A DNA stretch of 58,795 nucleotides from an uncultured Clostridia bacterium (lineage in GTDB: Bacteria > Bacillota > Clostridia > Oscillospirales > Acutalibacteraceae). The position numbers and the translations under genes were made by a program. The notes beneath the pieces are model-generated. The model ran no database searches, was not told where the DNA came from, and was given only the letters and a program-made list of their open reading frames with translations. Location: the NCBI GenBank assembly GCA_944383495.1, contig CALWPT010000036.1:1-58795 (forward strand), in the 5' to 3' direction. Positions 7,841-16,635 of the stretch are shown here, piece after piece. Each line of letters starts with the position of its first letter. The stretch's first letter is position 1.

Positions 7841-8068
7841 TTATTGATGCGCTTCCACGTAGCGAACCAAGTCGCGCACAGTTTTAATATTTTCCACTTC
7901 CTCGTCGGGAACCTCTACATCGAACTCATCTTCCAGCGCCATAAGCAGATCGACCAAATCAAGACTGTCGGCTTTCAGGTCATCTACAATATTCGCTTCC
8001 ATGGTAACGGCGTCTTCTTCAACGTCCAACTGCTCCATCAGAATTTCTCTTACTTTCTCAAATACCAT
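7841..8068 (-). CDS. acpP: Acyl carrier protein
   Basis: This small acidic cytoplasmic protein carries growing fatty-acyl chains on 4'-phosphopantetheine. The 75-residue product has the attachment motif DSLDLVDL with the modified serine at residue 35, and the length is typical of AcpP. The start at 8068 is fixed by AGGAGG about 10 bases upstream. An ATG between them is out of frame, and longer in-frame extensions are unlike the family. No other fatty-acid genes are adjacent, so it is a lone acp gene. It could serve a specialised acyl-transfer pathway rather than bulk fatty-acid synthesis. Confidence 0.92.
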   Translation of the reverse strand: MVFEKVREILMEQLDVEEDAVTMEANIVDDLKADSLDLVDLLMALEDEFDVEVPDEEVENIKTVRDLVRYVEAHQ

Positions 8069-8116
8069 ACTCGCATGGCCTCCTGAAAAAAAATTATCCG
8101 CCCCGGGCGCAAACAG

Positions 8117-8146
8117 TGGACAAACGGGGCAAAATTGTGCTATGAT
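8117..8146 (+). promoter_or_regulatory. Probable promoter of the aro operon
   Basis: TGGACA (8117-8122) and TATGAT (8141-8146) are separated by 18 bases, about 110 bases before aroE. It is the best-scoring candidate by eye in the acpP-aroE interval. Confidence 0.45.
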
Positions 8147-8256
8147 ATTTCCACTGCGGAATCCACATAAAATAATATGGGTTAATTTCCCATTTGTCAA
8201 TACATATTTTTGAAAATTTCCATATTTTTTTCGTTTTAAAAGGGGAGCGAGATTTT

Positions 8257-9087
8257 ATGAAGGAATTGCACTGCGGCTTGATTGGCTTTCCTTTAGTCCA
8301 TTCCAAGTCTCCGGAAATTCACAAGGCGCTGTTTTCCTTATCCGGCCGTAGGTATCGGTACGATATGCTGGAGATTTCGCCGGACAAGCTGGAAAGCCAT
8401 GTCCCCGACCTGGAAGAATTGGACGGGTTCAACATTACCATTCCCCACAAGCAATCCATTATTCCTTACTTATCGGAATTGGATGTTTCCGCCGGCCGGT
8501 ACCAGGCGGTCAACACGGTCAAGGTGCATCGGGGCCGTATGGTGGGCTATAATACCGACGTCAATGGTTTTCTAGGCGCGCTGGCGTTAGCTGGGATTCC
8601 CTTAAAGGGCCGGGTTTTGATCTGCGGCGCTGGGGGCGCGGCGTCCATGGCTGCGACGGAGGCGGTGCGGCAGGGCTGCCGGCTGGTGGTCACCGCCCGG
8701 GAAAGCAGCGCAGCAAAGGGCGGGGCGCTGGCTCGTCGACTGGGAGGCGATTTTGTCAGGGATCCCAGGGAGGCGGGCAAATTTGATCTGCTGATCAATG
8801 CCACACCCGCCGGCATGTTTCCGAACCATATGGAGCAGCTCCCCGCTCCAAGGGAGGTGATCCGCCGCTGTTGCGCTGTCTTTGATATGGTCTACAATCC
8901 GGGAAAAACCCTTCTTATACAACTGGCGGAAAAGAAAAAGCTTCCCTGCGCTAAAGGGATGGCTATGTTGGTGCTGCAGGCTGCCGCGGCCCATGAAATT
9001 TGGTACGGCGCGCAGTTTGAGAAGAAGGAATTGCTGAACGTGATTTGCCGCATGGAAGCCTCTATGGAAGGCGGGGAGGGCATATGA
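8257..9087 (+). CDS. aroE: Shikimate dehydrogenase
   Basis: It reduces 3-dehydroshikimate to shikimate with NADPH, the fourth step of chorismate synthesis, in the cytoplasm. The 276-residue length is typical. The substrate-binding region has GFPLVHSKSPEIH and NITIPHKQ with the catalytic lysine, NTD is present in YNTDVNGF, and the nucleotide fold has GAGGAASMAA. The start at 8257 follows AGGGGAGCGAG. Its TGA overlaps the ATG of aroK by the four-base ATGA arrangement, a sign of translational coupling. It is the first gene of the operon aroE-aroK-aroB-aroA-aroC-aroQ. Confidence 0.94.
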   Translation: MKELHCGLIGFPLVHSKSPEIHKALFSLSGRRYRYDMLEISPDKLESHVPDLEELDGFNITIPHKQSIIPYLSELDVSAGRYQAVNTVKVHRGRMVGYNTDVNGFLGALALAGIPLKGRVLICGAGGAASMAATEAVRQGCRLVVTARESSAAKGGALARRLGGDFVRDPREAGKFDLLINATPAGMFPNHMEQLPAPREVIRRCCAVFDMVYNPGKTLLIQLAEKKKLPCAKGMAMLVLQAAAAHEIWYGAQFEKKELLNVICRMEASMEGGEGI

Positions 9088-9596
9088 ACGTGGTTTTATG
9101 CGGCTTTATGGGCTGCGGAAAATCCACGATCGGCAGGCTTTTGGCCCGGGAAACCGGCTGGTCCTTTGTGGATATGGATCAGTATATTGAAAACCGGGCA
9201 GGCATGACAGTTTCAGAAATTTTTCGTAGGCTTGGCGAACCTCATTTTCGAAAGCTGGAACGAGAGGCTGCCGCTTTTCTCGCCCAGGGGGACAGGCGGA
9301 TTATTGCCGCCGGAGGGGGCGCTTTGGCCGATTCGGAAAATGCGGCGCTTCTTCGCCAAACGGGAAAAATCGTGTATTTGCAGGTTCCTCTCGCGGTGAT
9401 TGAGCGGCGGCTGCGAAACGATCATGCCCGCCCCTTATTCAGCGGCAAGTCCCATGAAGAGCGGCTGGCGCTTTATACCGAGCGGGACGGGCTTTACCGT
9501 GCCGCGGCAGATCTTGCGGTATCAGGCGATGGACAAAGGGAAGAGGTTGTCCATCGCCTGCAAGCGAGGCTGCGAGAAGAAGGACTTGCAGTTTGA
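9084..9596 (+). CDS. aroK: Shikimate kinase
   Basis: It phosphorylates shikimate at the 3-hydroxyl using ATP. The 170-residue protein has the P-loop GFMGCGKST at residues 7-15, the shikimate-binding DMDQYIE, the FR...E element (HFRKLEREA) and GGG near residue 80, followed by the lid region RRLRNDHARPLF. The length is normal for AroK/AroL. The ATG overlaps the aroE stop codon. The next gene, aroB, begins 33 bases downstream. Confidence 0.94.
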   Translation: MNVVLCGFMGCGKSTIGRLLARETGWSFVDMDQYIENRAGMTVSEIFRRLGEPHFRKLEREAAAFLAQGDRRIIAAGGGALADSENAALLRQTGKIVYLQVPLAVIERRLRNDHARPLFSGKSHEERLALYTERDGLYRAAADLAVSGDGQREEVVHRLQARLREEGLAV

Positions 9597-9629
9597 ATTT
9601 TATTCCCCGGCGGAAAGGAAGCGGTTTAA

Positions 9630-10691
9630 ATGTCTGGTTCACCGGCTCTCATCCATGTCAATGTTCAAAACGGATACGACATTTGCATTGAGCGGGGCGT
9701 TTTGCCCCGCAGCGGTAAGCATATCCGGTTTATCTCCGGCGCAGAAAAGGCAATGATCATTTCCGACAGCCATGTGGCGCCCCTGTATCTCAACACAGTG
9801 GCCGCCAGTCTGGAACGGTACGGGTTTGCCGTGACCCGCCATATTTTTCCCGCGGGGGAAAGTCACAAGACCACCGGCTCAGTCGTTTCTATGGTAGAAG
9901 CGCTGGCAAAGGCGGGCCTCTCCCGAGGAGATATCGTGGTGGCCCTGGGCGGCGGCGTGACCGGCGATCTGGCGGGGTTTGCGGCGGGCATTTACCTGCG
10001 GGGCATTGATTTCGTTCAGATTCCCACCACGCTGCTGAGCCAGATTGATTCCTCCGTGGGCGGAAAGGTCGGCTGCGACCTGCCGCAAGGGAAGAACCTG
10101 GCGGGGTGCTTTTACCAGCCCCGGCTGGTGCTGATCGACCCCGAAGCGCTGCGCACCCTGCCGCCCCGCTTTTTTGCTGACGGGGTGGGGGAAGGGCTGA
10201 AATACGGCTGCATCAGCGATCCGTCCCTGTTTGGACGGTGGGAAAAAAACGAGGGGCTGGACGAAAAAATAGCCCGCTGCGTGGAAATAAAACAGAAATT
10301 GGTGGAACAGGATGAAAAGGAAAGCGGCCCCCGGCGGCTTTTGAATTTTGGGCATACCCTGGGCCATGCCATTGAAAAATATTATCATTTTGAAGGCTTC
10401 AGCCACGGAGAGGCCGTGGCCATTGGCATGGCCATGATCACCGCCGCGTCGGAGAAGGCGGGGCTGACCGAGCCCGGCACAGCGGCGCGGCTCCGGGAGG
10501 CTTTACTGGAAAACGGGCTTCCCGTTTCCTGCGAGGCTCCGGTGGAGGAGCTGTGCGCCCTATGCGCGGGGGACAAAAAGCGGATCGGAAAGGAACTCCA
10601 CCTGGCGTTGATCTCGGAGATCGGCAAGGGTTTTCTTCATACCATACCCTTCGCCGCATTTTATGGTTTCATAAAGGAGGGGATCGGATGA
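9630..10691 (+). CDS. aroB: 3-Dehydroquinate synthase
   Basis: It converts DAHP to 3-dehydroquinate, the second shikimate-pathway step, using NAD+ and a divalent metal. The 353-residue product has the NAD-binding GGGVTGDLAGFAAG, the substrate-binding TTLLSQIDSSVGGKVG, and the metal ligands in E-G-L-K-Y and the HTLGHAIE and HGEAVAIGM motifs. The start ATG follows AGGAAG with normal spacing. Its TGA overlaps the aroA ATG (ATGA), so translation is likely to be coupled. Confidence 0.95.
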   Translation: MSGSPALIHVNVQNGYDICIERGVLPRSGKHIRFISGAEKAMIISDSHVAPLYLNTVAASLERYGFAVTRHIFPAGESHKTTGSVVSMVEALAKAGLSRGDIVVALGGGVTGDLAGFAAGIYLRGIDFVQIPTTLLSQIDSSVGGKVGCDLPQGKNLAGCFYQPRLVLIDPEALRTLPPRFFADGVGEGLKYGCISDPSLFGRWEKNEGLDEKIARCVEIKQKLVEQDEKESGPRRLLNFGHTLGHAIEKYYHFEGFSHGEAVAIGMAMITAASEKAGLTEPGTAARLREALLENGLPVSCEAPVEELCALCAGDKKRIGKELHLALISEIGKGFLHTIPFAAFYGFIKEGIG

Positions 10692-11956
10692 GCGCAGCGG
10701 TTATATCTCCCGGTTTTTTGCGGGGGAGCCTTTGTCCGCCGCCCTCTAAAAGCGAGGCCCACCGGCTTTTAATCGGCGCCTGTCTGACACAAGGGCAAAG
10801 CCGGGTGGAAAATATTGCCTTGTCTGACGATATCCGGGCCACGATTCGTGGAATGGAGGCTCTGGGCGCGTCGGCAGAGCCAAAGGGTACGGACTTTTGT
10901 CTGCAAGGTCTGGGTACGCCGCCGGCGGCGGCGGAGATCAACTGTATGGAGTCTGGCTCCACCCTTCGCTTCTTGATTCCGATTGCCGCCGCGCTGGGGG
11001 TTTCAGCCCGCTTCACCGGGCAGGGGCGGCTGCCCTTGCGGCCGATGGAAACTTACCGGGAGCTGCTGCCCCGCCATGGAGTGGATGTGGAAACAGCGGG
11101 CGGGCTCCCCTTTACCATTCGCGGCGCTTTGCAGCCGGGACTGTACTCCCTGCCGGGAAACATCAGCTCTCAATTTATCACGGGGCTGCTGTTTGCCCTG
11201 CCCCTGCTCAAAGGCGACAGCCGCATTCAGCTGACAACCCCGCTGGAATCGGCGGGGTATGTGGAAATGACGCTGGAAACACTGAAGCAGTTCGGCGTCA
11301 CAGTTCATTCGGCGCCCGGCGGTTGGGAGATTCGGGGGGGGCAGCAGTATATGCCCGGCGTTTTCCAAACAGAGCCCGATTGGTCTCAGGCCGCTTTTTT
11401 TCTCGCAGCCGGCTGCATGGGCGGGGAGATTGCCTTAACGGGGCTGCGGCCCGCTTCCGCCCAGGGGGATCGGGCCATTTTGGAGATCTGCCGCCGGTTC
11501 GGCGGATCCCTTTCCTGGGAAGAAGGAAAACTATGCTGCGGTCCCGGCCTTTTGGCGGGCTGCGTGGTAGACGCGTCCCAAATCCCCGACCTGGTGCCTG
11601 CCATCGCCGCGCTGGCGGCCGTGTCAAAGGGTACGACGAAAATTACCGGCGCGGCGCGCCTACGCATGAAGGAGAGCGATCGGTTGGCGAGCATGGCCAG
11701 GGGGCTTTCGGCGTTGGGCGTTTGTGTCAGGGAACAGGCGGATGGGTTGACGATCCAAGGCGGCCCCGTTTCGGGGGGAAAAGTGGATGGCTGCGGCGAT
11801 CACCGGATCGTTATGGCTTTTTCGGTGCTGGCAACAGCCGCCGCGGGGCCGGTCGCCATCATCGGATGGGAAAGTATCCGCAAATCGTATCCGAATTTTT
11901 ATGAGGATTTTCAAAAGCTAGGAGGCCGTGTTTATGTCGACCATTCAATTGGGTAA
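10688..11956 (+). CDS. aroA: 3-Phosphoshikimate 1-carboxyvinyltransferase (EPSP synthase)
   Basis: It transfers enolpyruvyl from PEP to shikimate 3-phosphate. The 422-residue protein has PPPSKSEAHRLLIGA near the N-terminus, ESGSTLRFLIPIAAAL near residue 88, and RLRMKESDRL in the C-terminal half, all family signatures. The segment corresponding to the glyphosate-contact region reads SGSTLRFL rather than the GNAGTAMR of sensitive class I enzymes, so it is closer to class II-type sequences. It overlaps aroB by four bases and aroC by 23 bases. Confidence 0.94.
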   Translation: MSAAVISPGFLRGSLCPPPSKSEAHRLLIGACLTQGQSRVENIALSDDIRATIRGMEALGASAEPKGTDFCLQGLGTPPAAAEINCMESGSTLRFLIPIAAALGVSARFTGQGRLPLRPMETYRELLPRHGVDVETAGGLPFTIRGALQPGLYSLPGNISSQFITGLLFALPLLKGDSRIQLTTPLESAGYVEMTLETLKQFGVTVHSAPGGWEIRGGQQYMPGVFQTEPDWSQAAFFLAAGCMGGEIALTGLRPASAQGDRAILEICRRFGGSLSWEEGKLCCGPGLLAGCVVDASQIPDLVPAIAALAAVSKGTTKITGAARLRMKESDRLASMARGLSALGVCVREQADGLTIQGGPVSGGKVDGCGDHRIVMAFSVLATAAAGPVAIIGWESIRKSYPNFYEDFQKLGGRVYVDHSIG

Positions 11957-13016
11957 ATTATCCCTTTCCATTTTCGGGGAAAGCCACGGCCCGGCTGTGG
12001 GCGCGGTGCTGGATGGGTTTCCCGCGGGGATCCGTCTCGATGAGGAGAAGCTACTCCGGCAAATGGCCCGCCGCGCGCCGGGACAGGATAAAAGCGCCAC
12101 GCCCCGCAGGGAAAGCGATCTGCCCCGGATTTTGTCGGGGGTAAAGGAGGGGATTACCACCGGCGCGCCCATTTGCGCCGTTGTGGAAAACGCCAATACC
12201 CGGTCGGGTGATTATAATCCGATTCCCCGCCCCAGCCATGCGGACTACGCCGCCCATGTGAAATACGGCGGCTATAACGACATTGCGGGCGGCGGGCATT
12301 TTTCCGGCAGGCTCACCGCGCCTTTTGTGTTTGCAGGTGCCCTCTGCCGTCAGCTGCTGGAGCCCGATGGCATTTTTGTGGGGGGACATGTGCTGCAAAT
12401 CGGCTCTGTGCAAGATGAGGCCTTTGACCCTTGCCGGATTTCAGCGGACAGCCTTCGCGCCTTGTCAGGAGAATATTTCGCGGTTCTTTCCCAAACGGCA
12501 AGGGAGAAAATGAAAGCGGAAATTGAGGACGCGCGGTTAGCCGGGGACAGCGTCGGCGGCACTGTGGAGGTGGCCGCCGCAGGGCTGCCCGCCGGATGGG
12601 GCGATCCCATGTTTGATGGCGTGGAAAACCTGATCTCCCGGCTTTTGTTTGCCGTCCCGGCCGTTAAGGGAGTGGAGTTTGGGGAAGGCTTCGGCTTTGC
12701 CGCGCTGCGGGGGTCAGAAGCCAATGATTGCTTGTGCGTGGAAAACGGAAAAATTTGCACGGAGACCAACCGCTGCGGCGGAATTACCGGCGGGATCACC
12801 AACGGAATGCCCCTTTTGTTCCGCGCCGCGTTTAAGCCTACCCCGTCTATTGGAAAGGAGCAGCGGTCAGTGGATTTAAAAACAGGAAAGCCCGTGGCTT
12901 TTCGGGTGAAGGGGCGGCACGATCCCTGCATCGTTCCCCGGGGCCTGCCGGGGGCGGAGGCTGCCGCAGCCATTGCCCTGGCGGAACTGATGCTGCGGGA
13001 AGGAAGGAAGCGGTAA
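11934..13016 (+). CDS. aroC: Chorismate synthase
   Basis: It eliminates phosphate from EPSP to give chorismate and needs reduced FMN. The 360-residue protein carries FGESHGPAVGAVLDG at the N-terminus, RRAPGQ near residue 45, SGRLTAPFVFAGA, and GGITNGMPLLFRAAFKPTPS in the C-terminal half. The ATG at 11934 lies 8 bases after AGGAGG. A GTG at 11928 is too close to that site. The gene starts inside the end of aroA, and chorismate mutase follows two bases after its stop. Confidence 0.95.
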   Translation: MSTIQLGKLSLSIFGESHGPAVGAVLDGFPAGIRLDEEKLLRQMARRAPGQDKSATPRRESDLPRILSGVKEGITTGAPICAVVENANTRSGDYNPIPRPSHADYAAHVKYGGYNDIAGGGHFSGRLTAPFVFAGALCRQLLEPDGIFVGGHVLQIGSVQDEAFDPCRISADSLRALSGEYFAVLSQTAREKMKAEIEDARLAGDSVGGTVEVAAAGLPAGWGDPMFDGVENLISRLLFAVPAVKGVEFGEGFGFAALRGSEANDCLCVENGKICTETNRCGGITGGITNGMPLLFRAAFKPTPSIGKEQRSVDLKTGKPVAFRVKGRHDPCIVPRGLPGAEAAAAIALAELMLREGRKR

Positions 13017-13018
13017 AC

Positions 13019-13288
13019 ATGGACCTTTCAAAGATTCGGGAAAAAATTGACGAGCTGGATGATGCAATCACGGCGCTGCTGCTGAAGCGCATGGCGCTTG
13101 CCGCTGAAGTCGCGGCGTATAAGCAGGCGCATAGCCTGCCGGTTCTGCAATCCGGGCGGGAAGCCCAGGTGCTGGAAAAAAGGGCTGCCGCCGCGGGGGA
13201 TCAGGCGCCTTTTGTCACGCCTGTTTTTGAAGAAATCATGAAACAGAGCCGCCTGTACCAGCAGCAAAGGCTGGGCGGGAAATCGTGA
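13019..13288 (+). CDS. aroQ: Chorismate mutase, AroQ type
   Basis: This is an all-helical monofunctional chorismate mutase that rearranges chorismate to prephenate, the branch to phenylalanine and tyrosine. The 89-residue protein has LSKIREKIDELDDAITALLL with the conserved arginine, the KR...L pattern of the second part of helix 1, and VLQSGREAQVLEKR, which contains the active-site arginine and glutamate. The length fits a single AroQ domain. It is the last gene of the aro operon. Prephenate dehydratase, DAHP synthase and 3-dehydroquinate dehydratase are not in the window. Confidence 0.9.
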   Translation: MDLSKIREKIDELDDAITALLLKRMALAAEVAAYKQAHSLPVLQSGREAQVLEKRAAAAGDQAPFVTPVFEEIMKQSRLYQQQRLGGKS

Positions 13289-13318
13289 GGCGGCGCCGGT
13301 GAAAAGAGACTCCAAATA

Positions 13319-13358
13319 AAGCAAAACAGCGGCGGAAATTTTCCGGCGCTGTTTTGCT
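13319..13358 (+). terminator. Terminator of the aro operon
   Basis: GCAAAACAGCG (13321-13331) pairs with CGCTGTTTTGC (13347-13357). The T run is inside the stem rather than after it, so strength is uncertain. The following 13359-13584 shows no gene. Confidence 0.6.
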
Positions 13359-13584
13359 GTCTGTATGGGCATCCTTCTATCTGCCAGCACGCAGTTGCTC
13401 CCTGGACCTTTAAAATCTTTTCTTCCGGCTTGCCGTTCAACTTGATAAACGGATCTCTGTTTTTTCTAAAAAATATATAGCTGTCGCTGCACATTAGGAT
13501 GACGGCTCCTAATGCGACCCATAAAACTAAATCTAAACTTTACTTCACCTTCAAATATATAATTGATGCGCAGCAAAGCCTTTT

Positions 13585-13998
13585 TTAAAAAGCAACAATT
13601 GCTTTTGCAAAAATGATTTCAAATGGCTCGCTGGCCAGTGTAAAGCCGCCGACAGCCTTATACCCAAGCTTTTCGTAAAAATGCTGAGCCGTTTCCGTTT
13701 GTGCGGTTGAGGTTAATACCAATTGATAGCCCAATTGCCGCATATCCCGTTCCCAATGCTCCACCAGGGCTTTTCCGATTCCGTTTCCCCGGTAGGATTC
13801 CAAGATGCGAAGCATATTCATGAACGGCGTATTGTCCCAGAATAGGCTGTATCTGAGCCAACCGATGAACTGATCTCCGTTAAAGGCGGCGTATACTTGT
13901 CCGTCGAGGATTTTGGCGCGCAAAGTCTCTTTGCTGATCCACCGATCGTGCAAAAGAATCGTTTTTCCATCCTCCAAAGCCGCCCTTCGAATCAGCAT
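13585..13998 (-). CDS. GNAT-family N-acetyltransferase
   Basis: The 137-residue protein has the GNAT fold pattern: LIRRAALEDG at the N-terminus, the acetyl-CoA binding motif GNGIGKALVEHWERDMRQLG, and the C-terminal TETAQHFYEKLGYKAVGGF typical of the family. The acyl acceptor is unknown. The start at 13998 follows AAAGGCGGCAGGGAA. A longer frame from the ATG at 14067 overlaps the stop of the upstream ABC gene by four bases (ATGA), but its 23 extra residues do not look like GNAT sequence. It appears co-transcribed with the ABC exporter. Confidence 0.78.
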   Translation of the reverse strand: MLIRRAALEDGKTILLHDRWISKETLRAKILDGQVYAAFNGDQFIGWLRYSLFWDNTPFMNMLRILESYRGNGIGKALVEHWERDMRQLGYQLVLTSTAQTETAQHFYEKLGYKAVGGFTLASEPFEIIFAKAIVAF

Positions 13999-14063
13999 TT
14001 CCCTGCCGCCTTTCATAACAATCTGTCGTTTGCTATTGCAGAACATGTTGCTGTCAGCCGGCC

Positions 14064-15794
14064 TCATTTCCGAAATTGGTATTGATACAGCGCGGCGTAC
14101 ATGCCGCCCTTTGCCAGCAGTTCTTCATGCGAGCCCCGCTCCGTGATACCTTGGTCGGTGAGAACAATGATCTCGTCGGCGTGTTTTACGGTGGACAGCC
14201 GGTGGGCGACCACGATACAGGTGCGGTTTTGAGACAGCGTTTCCAGCGACTGCTGGATCATCATTTCCGTGGCGTTGTCCAGCGCCGAGGTGGCCTCATC
14301 CAAAATCAATATGGAGGGATTTTTTAAAAACACCCGGGCAATGGAGATCCTCTGTTTCTGCCCGCCGGACAGCTTGACGCCCCGCTCGCCCACATAGGTA
14401 TCATACCCATCGGGCAGGCTGAGAATATAATCGTGGATATTGGCTTTTTTCGCGGCTTCCACCACGTCGGCGTCCGGCGCGTCCGGATCGCCGTAGGCGA
14501 TGTTTTCCCGGATGGTGCCGGTGAACAGGAAGACCTCCTGCGCCACCATGCCAATGTTCCGGCGCAGCGATTCCCGGGTCAGGGAGGTGATATCCCGCCC
14601 GTCAATGGAAATCTTGCCGGCGGTGACCTCATAAAACCGGGGGATCAGGTGGCAAAGGGTGGTTTTGCCGCCGCCGGAGGGGCCGACCAGCGCCACCGTC
14701 TTGCCCTTGGGGATGTGAAGGGATAAATCATGGATCACCATTTTTTGCTCTGTGTCTCCCGACCGGCTTTCATAGGAAAAGCTCACCCGGCTGAAATCAA
14801 TTTCACCCGCCAAGCGGCCCGCATCAACGGCGCCGGGGGTTTCAGGCTCTTCGGCTTCCCGCATCAGCTCCTCAAACCGTTTGTATCCGGTCATGCCGTT
14901 TTGATACTGCTCAAAAAAGCCGATCAGCTGGCGAATAGGCTTTAAAAACATGCTGACATACAAAAGATATGCAACAAAATCGCCGATGGTGATGACCCCA
15001 TTGAAATAAAACAATCCCCCCGCCAGCAAAACCACCAGGTATAAAAGATCTGTAAACAGGGTCATTCCAGACTGAAACCAGCCCATAACCCGATAGGCCG
15101 CGCCGCGGCTGTCCATAAATTTTTGGTTGGACGCATCAAAGCGCTCCGCCTCGTAAGCGCCTCCCGTGTAAGCCCGGGAAACCCGGATGCCCGAGATAGC
15201 GTTTTCCAGCCCGGCATTGACCTCGGCGATCTCTTCCCGGGATTTCGTGAAGGCCCGCATCATGGAGCGGCGCATTTTCACGGCAAAGAAAATGATAACA
15301 GGGAGAAACGCAAAAATGATCAATGTCAGCGGAAGATTGATCCGGGAGAGCATGATAAAAGAGCCGATGAACATGACAATGGATAAAAATAAATCCTCCG
15401 GCCCGTGATGGGCCAGTTCAGAAATATCCATCAGATCGTTGATGATTCGGGACATAATCGTTCCGGTCTTGTTTTCGTCAAAGTAGGAAAACGGCAATTT
15501 TTGCAGACGGCGAAACACATCCCGGCGCATGTCTCCCTGCATCCGCACGCCGACGATATGCCCCCAATACTGGATGATATAATTGAGAACCGCCTTTAAA
15601 AGGTAAATCAGCAGCAGCGCTCCCGACCAGCATAGCAGCAGGCGAAGCTTCCGGTTGGGAACAAAATCGTCAATGATCTCCTGCGCGATCATGGGATAAA
15701 ACAGATCGCACAGCGCAACGAGAAGTGCGCAGAACATATCCAAGAAAAAAAGCTTTTTATGAGGCTTGTAGTAGCTGATAAACCGCCGGATCAT
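14064..15794 (-). CDS. ABC exporter, fused permease and ATPase
   Basis: This is a half-size type IV ABC exporter, probably acting as a homodimer or with a partner to export lipids, peptides or drugs. The 576-residue protein has six membrane helices in residues 15-310 and a nucleotide-binding domain in 335-575 with Walker A GPSGGGKTT, signature LSGGQKQR, Walker B ILILDEAT and the H-loop histidine in AHRLS. This is the MsbA/BmrA/YfiB arrangement. Upstream are comF and recD2 on the same strand; the acetyltransferase follows. The substrate cannot be told from sequence. Confidence 0.88.
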   Translation of the reverse strand: MIRRFISYYKPHKKLFFLDMFCALLVALCDLFYPMIAQEIIDDFVPNRKLRLLLCWSGALLLIYLLKAVLNYIIQYWGHIVGVRMQGDMRRDVFRRLQKLPFSYFDENKTGTIMSRIINDLMDISELAHHGPEDLFLSIVMFIGSFIMLSRINLPLTLIIFAFLPVIIFFAVKMRRSMMRAFTKSREEIAEVNAGLENAISGIRVSRAYTGGAYEAERFDASNQKFMDSRGAAYRVMGWFQSGMTLFTDLLYLVVLLAGGLFYFNGVITIGDFVAYLLYVSMFLKPIRQLIGFFEQYQNGMTGYKRFEELMREAEEPETPGAVDAGRLAGEIDFSRVSFSYESRSGDTEQKMVIHDLSLHIPKGKTVALVGPSGGGKTTLCHLIPRFYEVTAGKISIDGRDITSLTRESLRRNIGMVAQEVFLFTGTIRENIAYGDPDAPDADVVEAAKKANIHDYILSLPDGYDTYVGERGVKLSGGQKQRISIARVFLKNPSILILDEATSALDNATEMMIQQSLETLSQNRTCIVVAHRLSTVKHADEIIVLTDQGITERGSHEELLAKGGMYAALYQYQFRK

Positions 15795-15906
15795 AAAAGT
15801 CTCCTTTCCATAAAGTGTTTTGCATCAATTTTAATGCATGGGAAAAGTGCGCGGCCCTCCGGCCCATTCGCTGTACGGGGGCTTGAATCAGTCTGCCCGG
15901 GGCTTG

Positions 15907-16635
15907 TCATTCTGCCAGAAACGGCGAAGTAATGGCGGCCACGGCGCAGAAAACGCACTCGCAGCCCGCCAGCTTGAGCATTTTGGCGCATTCGTTTAAA
16001 GTGGCGCCGGTGGTGCGGATATCGTCGACCAGCAAAATGCTTTTCCCTCTGCATAGGGAACCGTCGGCCTCGTAGACGCCCAGCACATTCCCCATGCGGA
16101 ATTTCCGGTTCAGGGTATGCTGCCCCGCTGCCGGCGCGGTCATTTGCAGAGCGGCGGGAAGAAAGGGCAATTCCAAAAAGTCCGCAGTCTGCTGCGCCAG
16201 CACCTCCGACTGGTTGTACTCCCGCTCCCGCAGCCTGGACTTGTACATGGGAACCATACAAACGCAATCCAGCCGCTGGCTTTTATATTCCCGATTGACC
16301 GTGTCCGCCACCGCTTTGGCAAAGAACAAAAACCGGTCTTTGTCCCGCCGCTTCTTCAGCTGCACCAGACCCCGAGCGACCGCTCCCGTGTAGTAAAAAG
16401 GCGCGGCGCAGCCGTCATAAAAGTAGGATTTCCCGCGGCAGGAACAGTGATCCTGCTCGTCGCCGCACAGCAGGCAGACCGGCGGCTTCACCTTCCACAC
16501 GTCTTCCAAGCACGCCGGGCAAAAATTCTCGCTTGCCGGAATCACCTGGTTGCAGGCCACGCAGTGCTTGGGAAAGAAGATCCGGGAAGCATCAAAGCTT
16601 GTTTTATGTACCGGCGGGATCTGGTTCCGCTTCAT
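15907..16635 (-). CDS. comF: ComF family protein (phosphoribosyltransferase fold)
   Basis: ComF proteins help single-stranded DNA enter the cytosol during natural transformation in B. subtilis; in other bacteria the role is less clear. The 242-residue product has an N-terminal zinc-binding region with paired cysteines (HCVACNQVI, FCPACLED, VCLLCGDEQDHCSC) and a C-terminal PRTase domain with the PRPP motif ILLVDDIRTTGAT. The length is typical. The start follows GGAGGAAAG, and the first 32 bases overlap the end of recD2, which suggests coupling to DNA repair. No other competence gene is in the window. Confidence 0.88.
   Translation of the reverse strand: MKRNQIPPVHKTSFDASRIFFPKHCVACNQVIPASENFCPACLEDVWKVKPPVCLLCGDEQDHCSCRGKSYFYDGCAAPFYYTGAVARGLVQLKKRRDKDRFLFFAKAVADTVNREYKSQRLDCVCMVPMYKSRLREREYNQSEVLAQQTADFLELPFLPAALQMTAPAAGQHTLNRKFRMGNVLGVYEADGSLCRGKSILLVDDIRTTGATLNECAKMLKLAGCECVFCAVAAITSPFLAE

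Noticed and set aside
10897..11904. A 335-codon frame overlapping aroA
   Set aside because: It is a shifted frame of aroA, with Arg/Gly-rich content and no start site. The aroA frame carries all EPSP synthase motifs.
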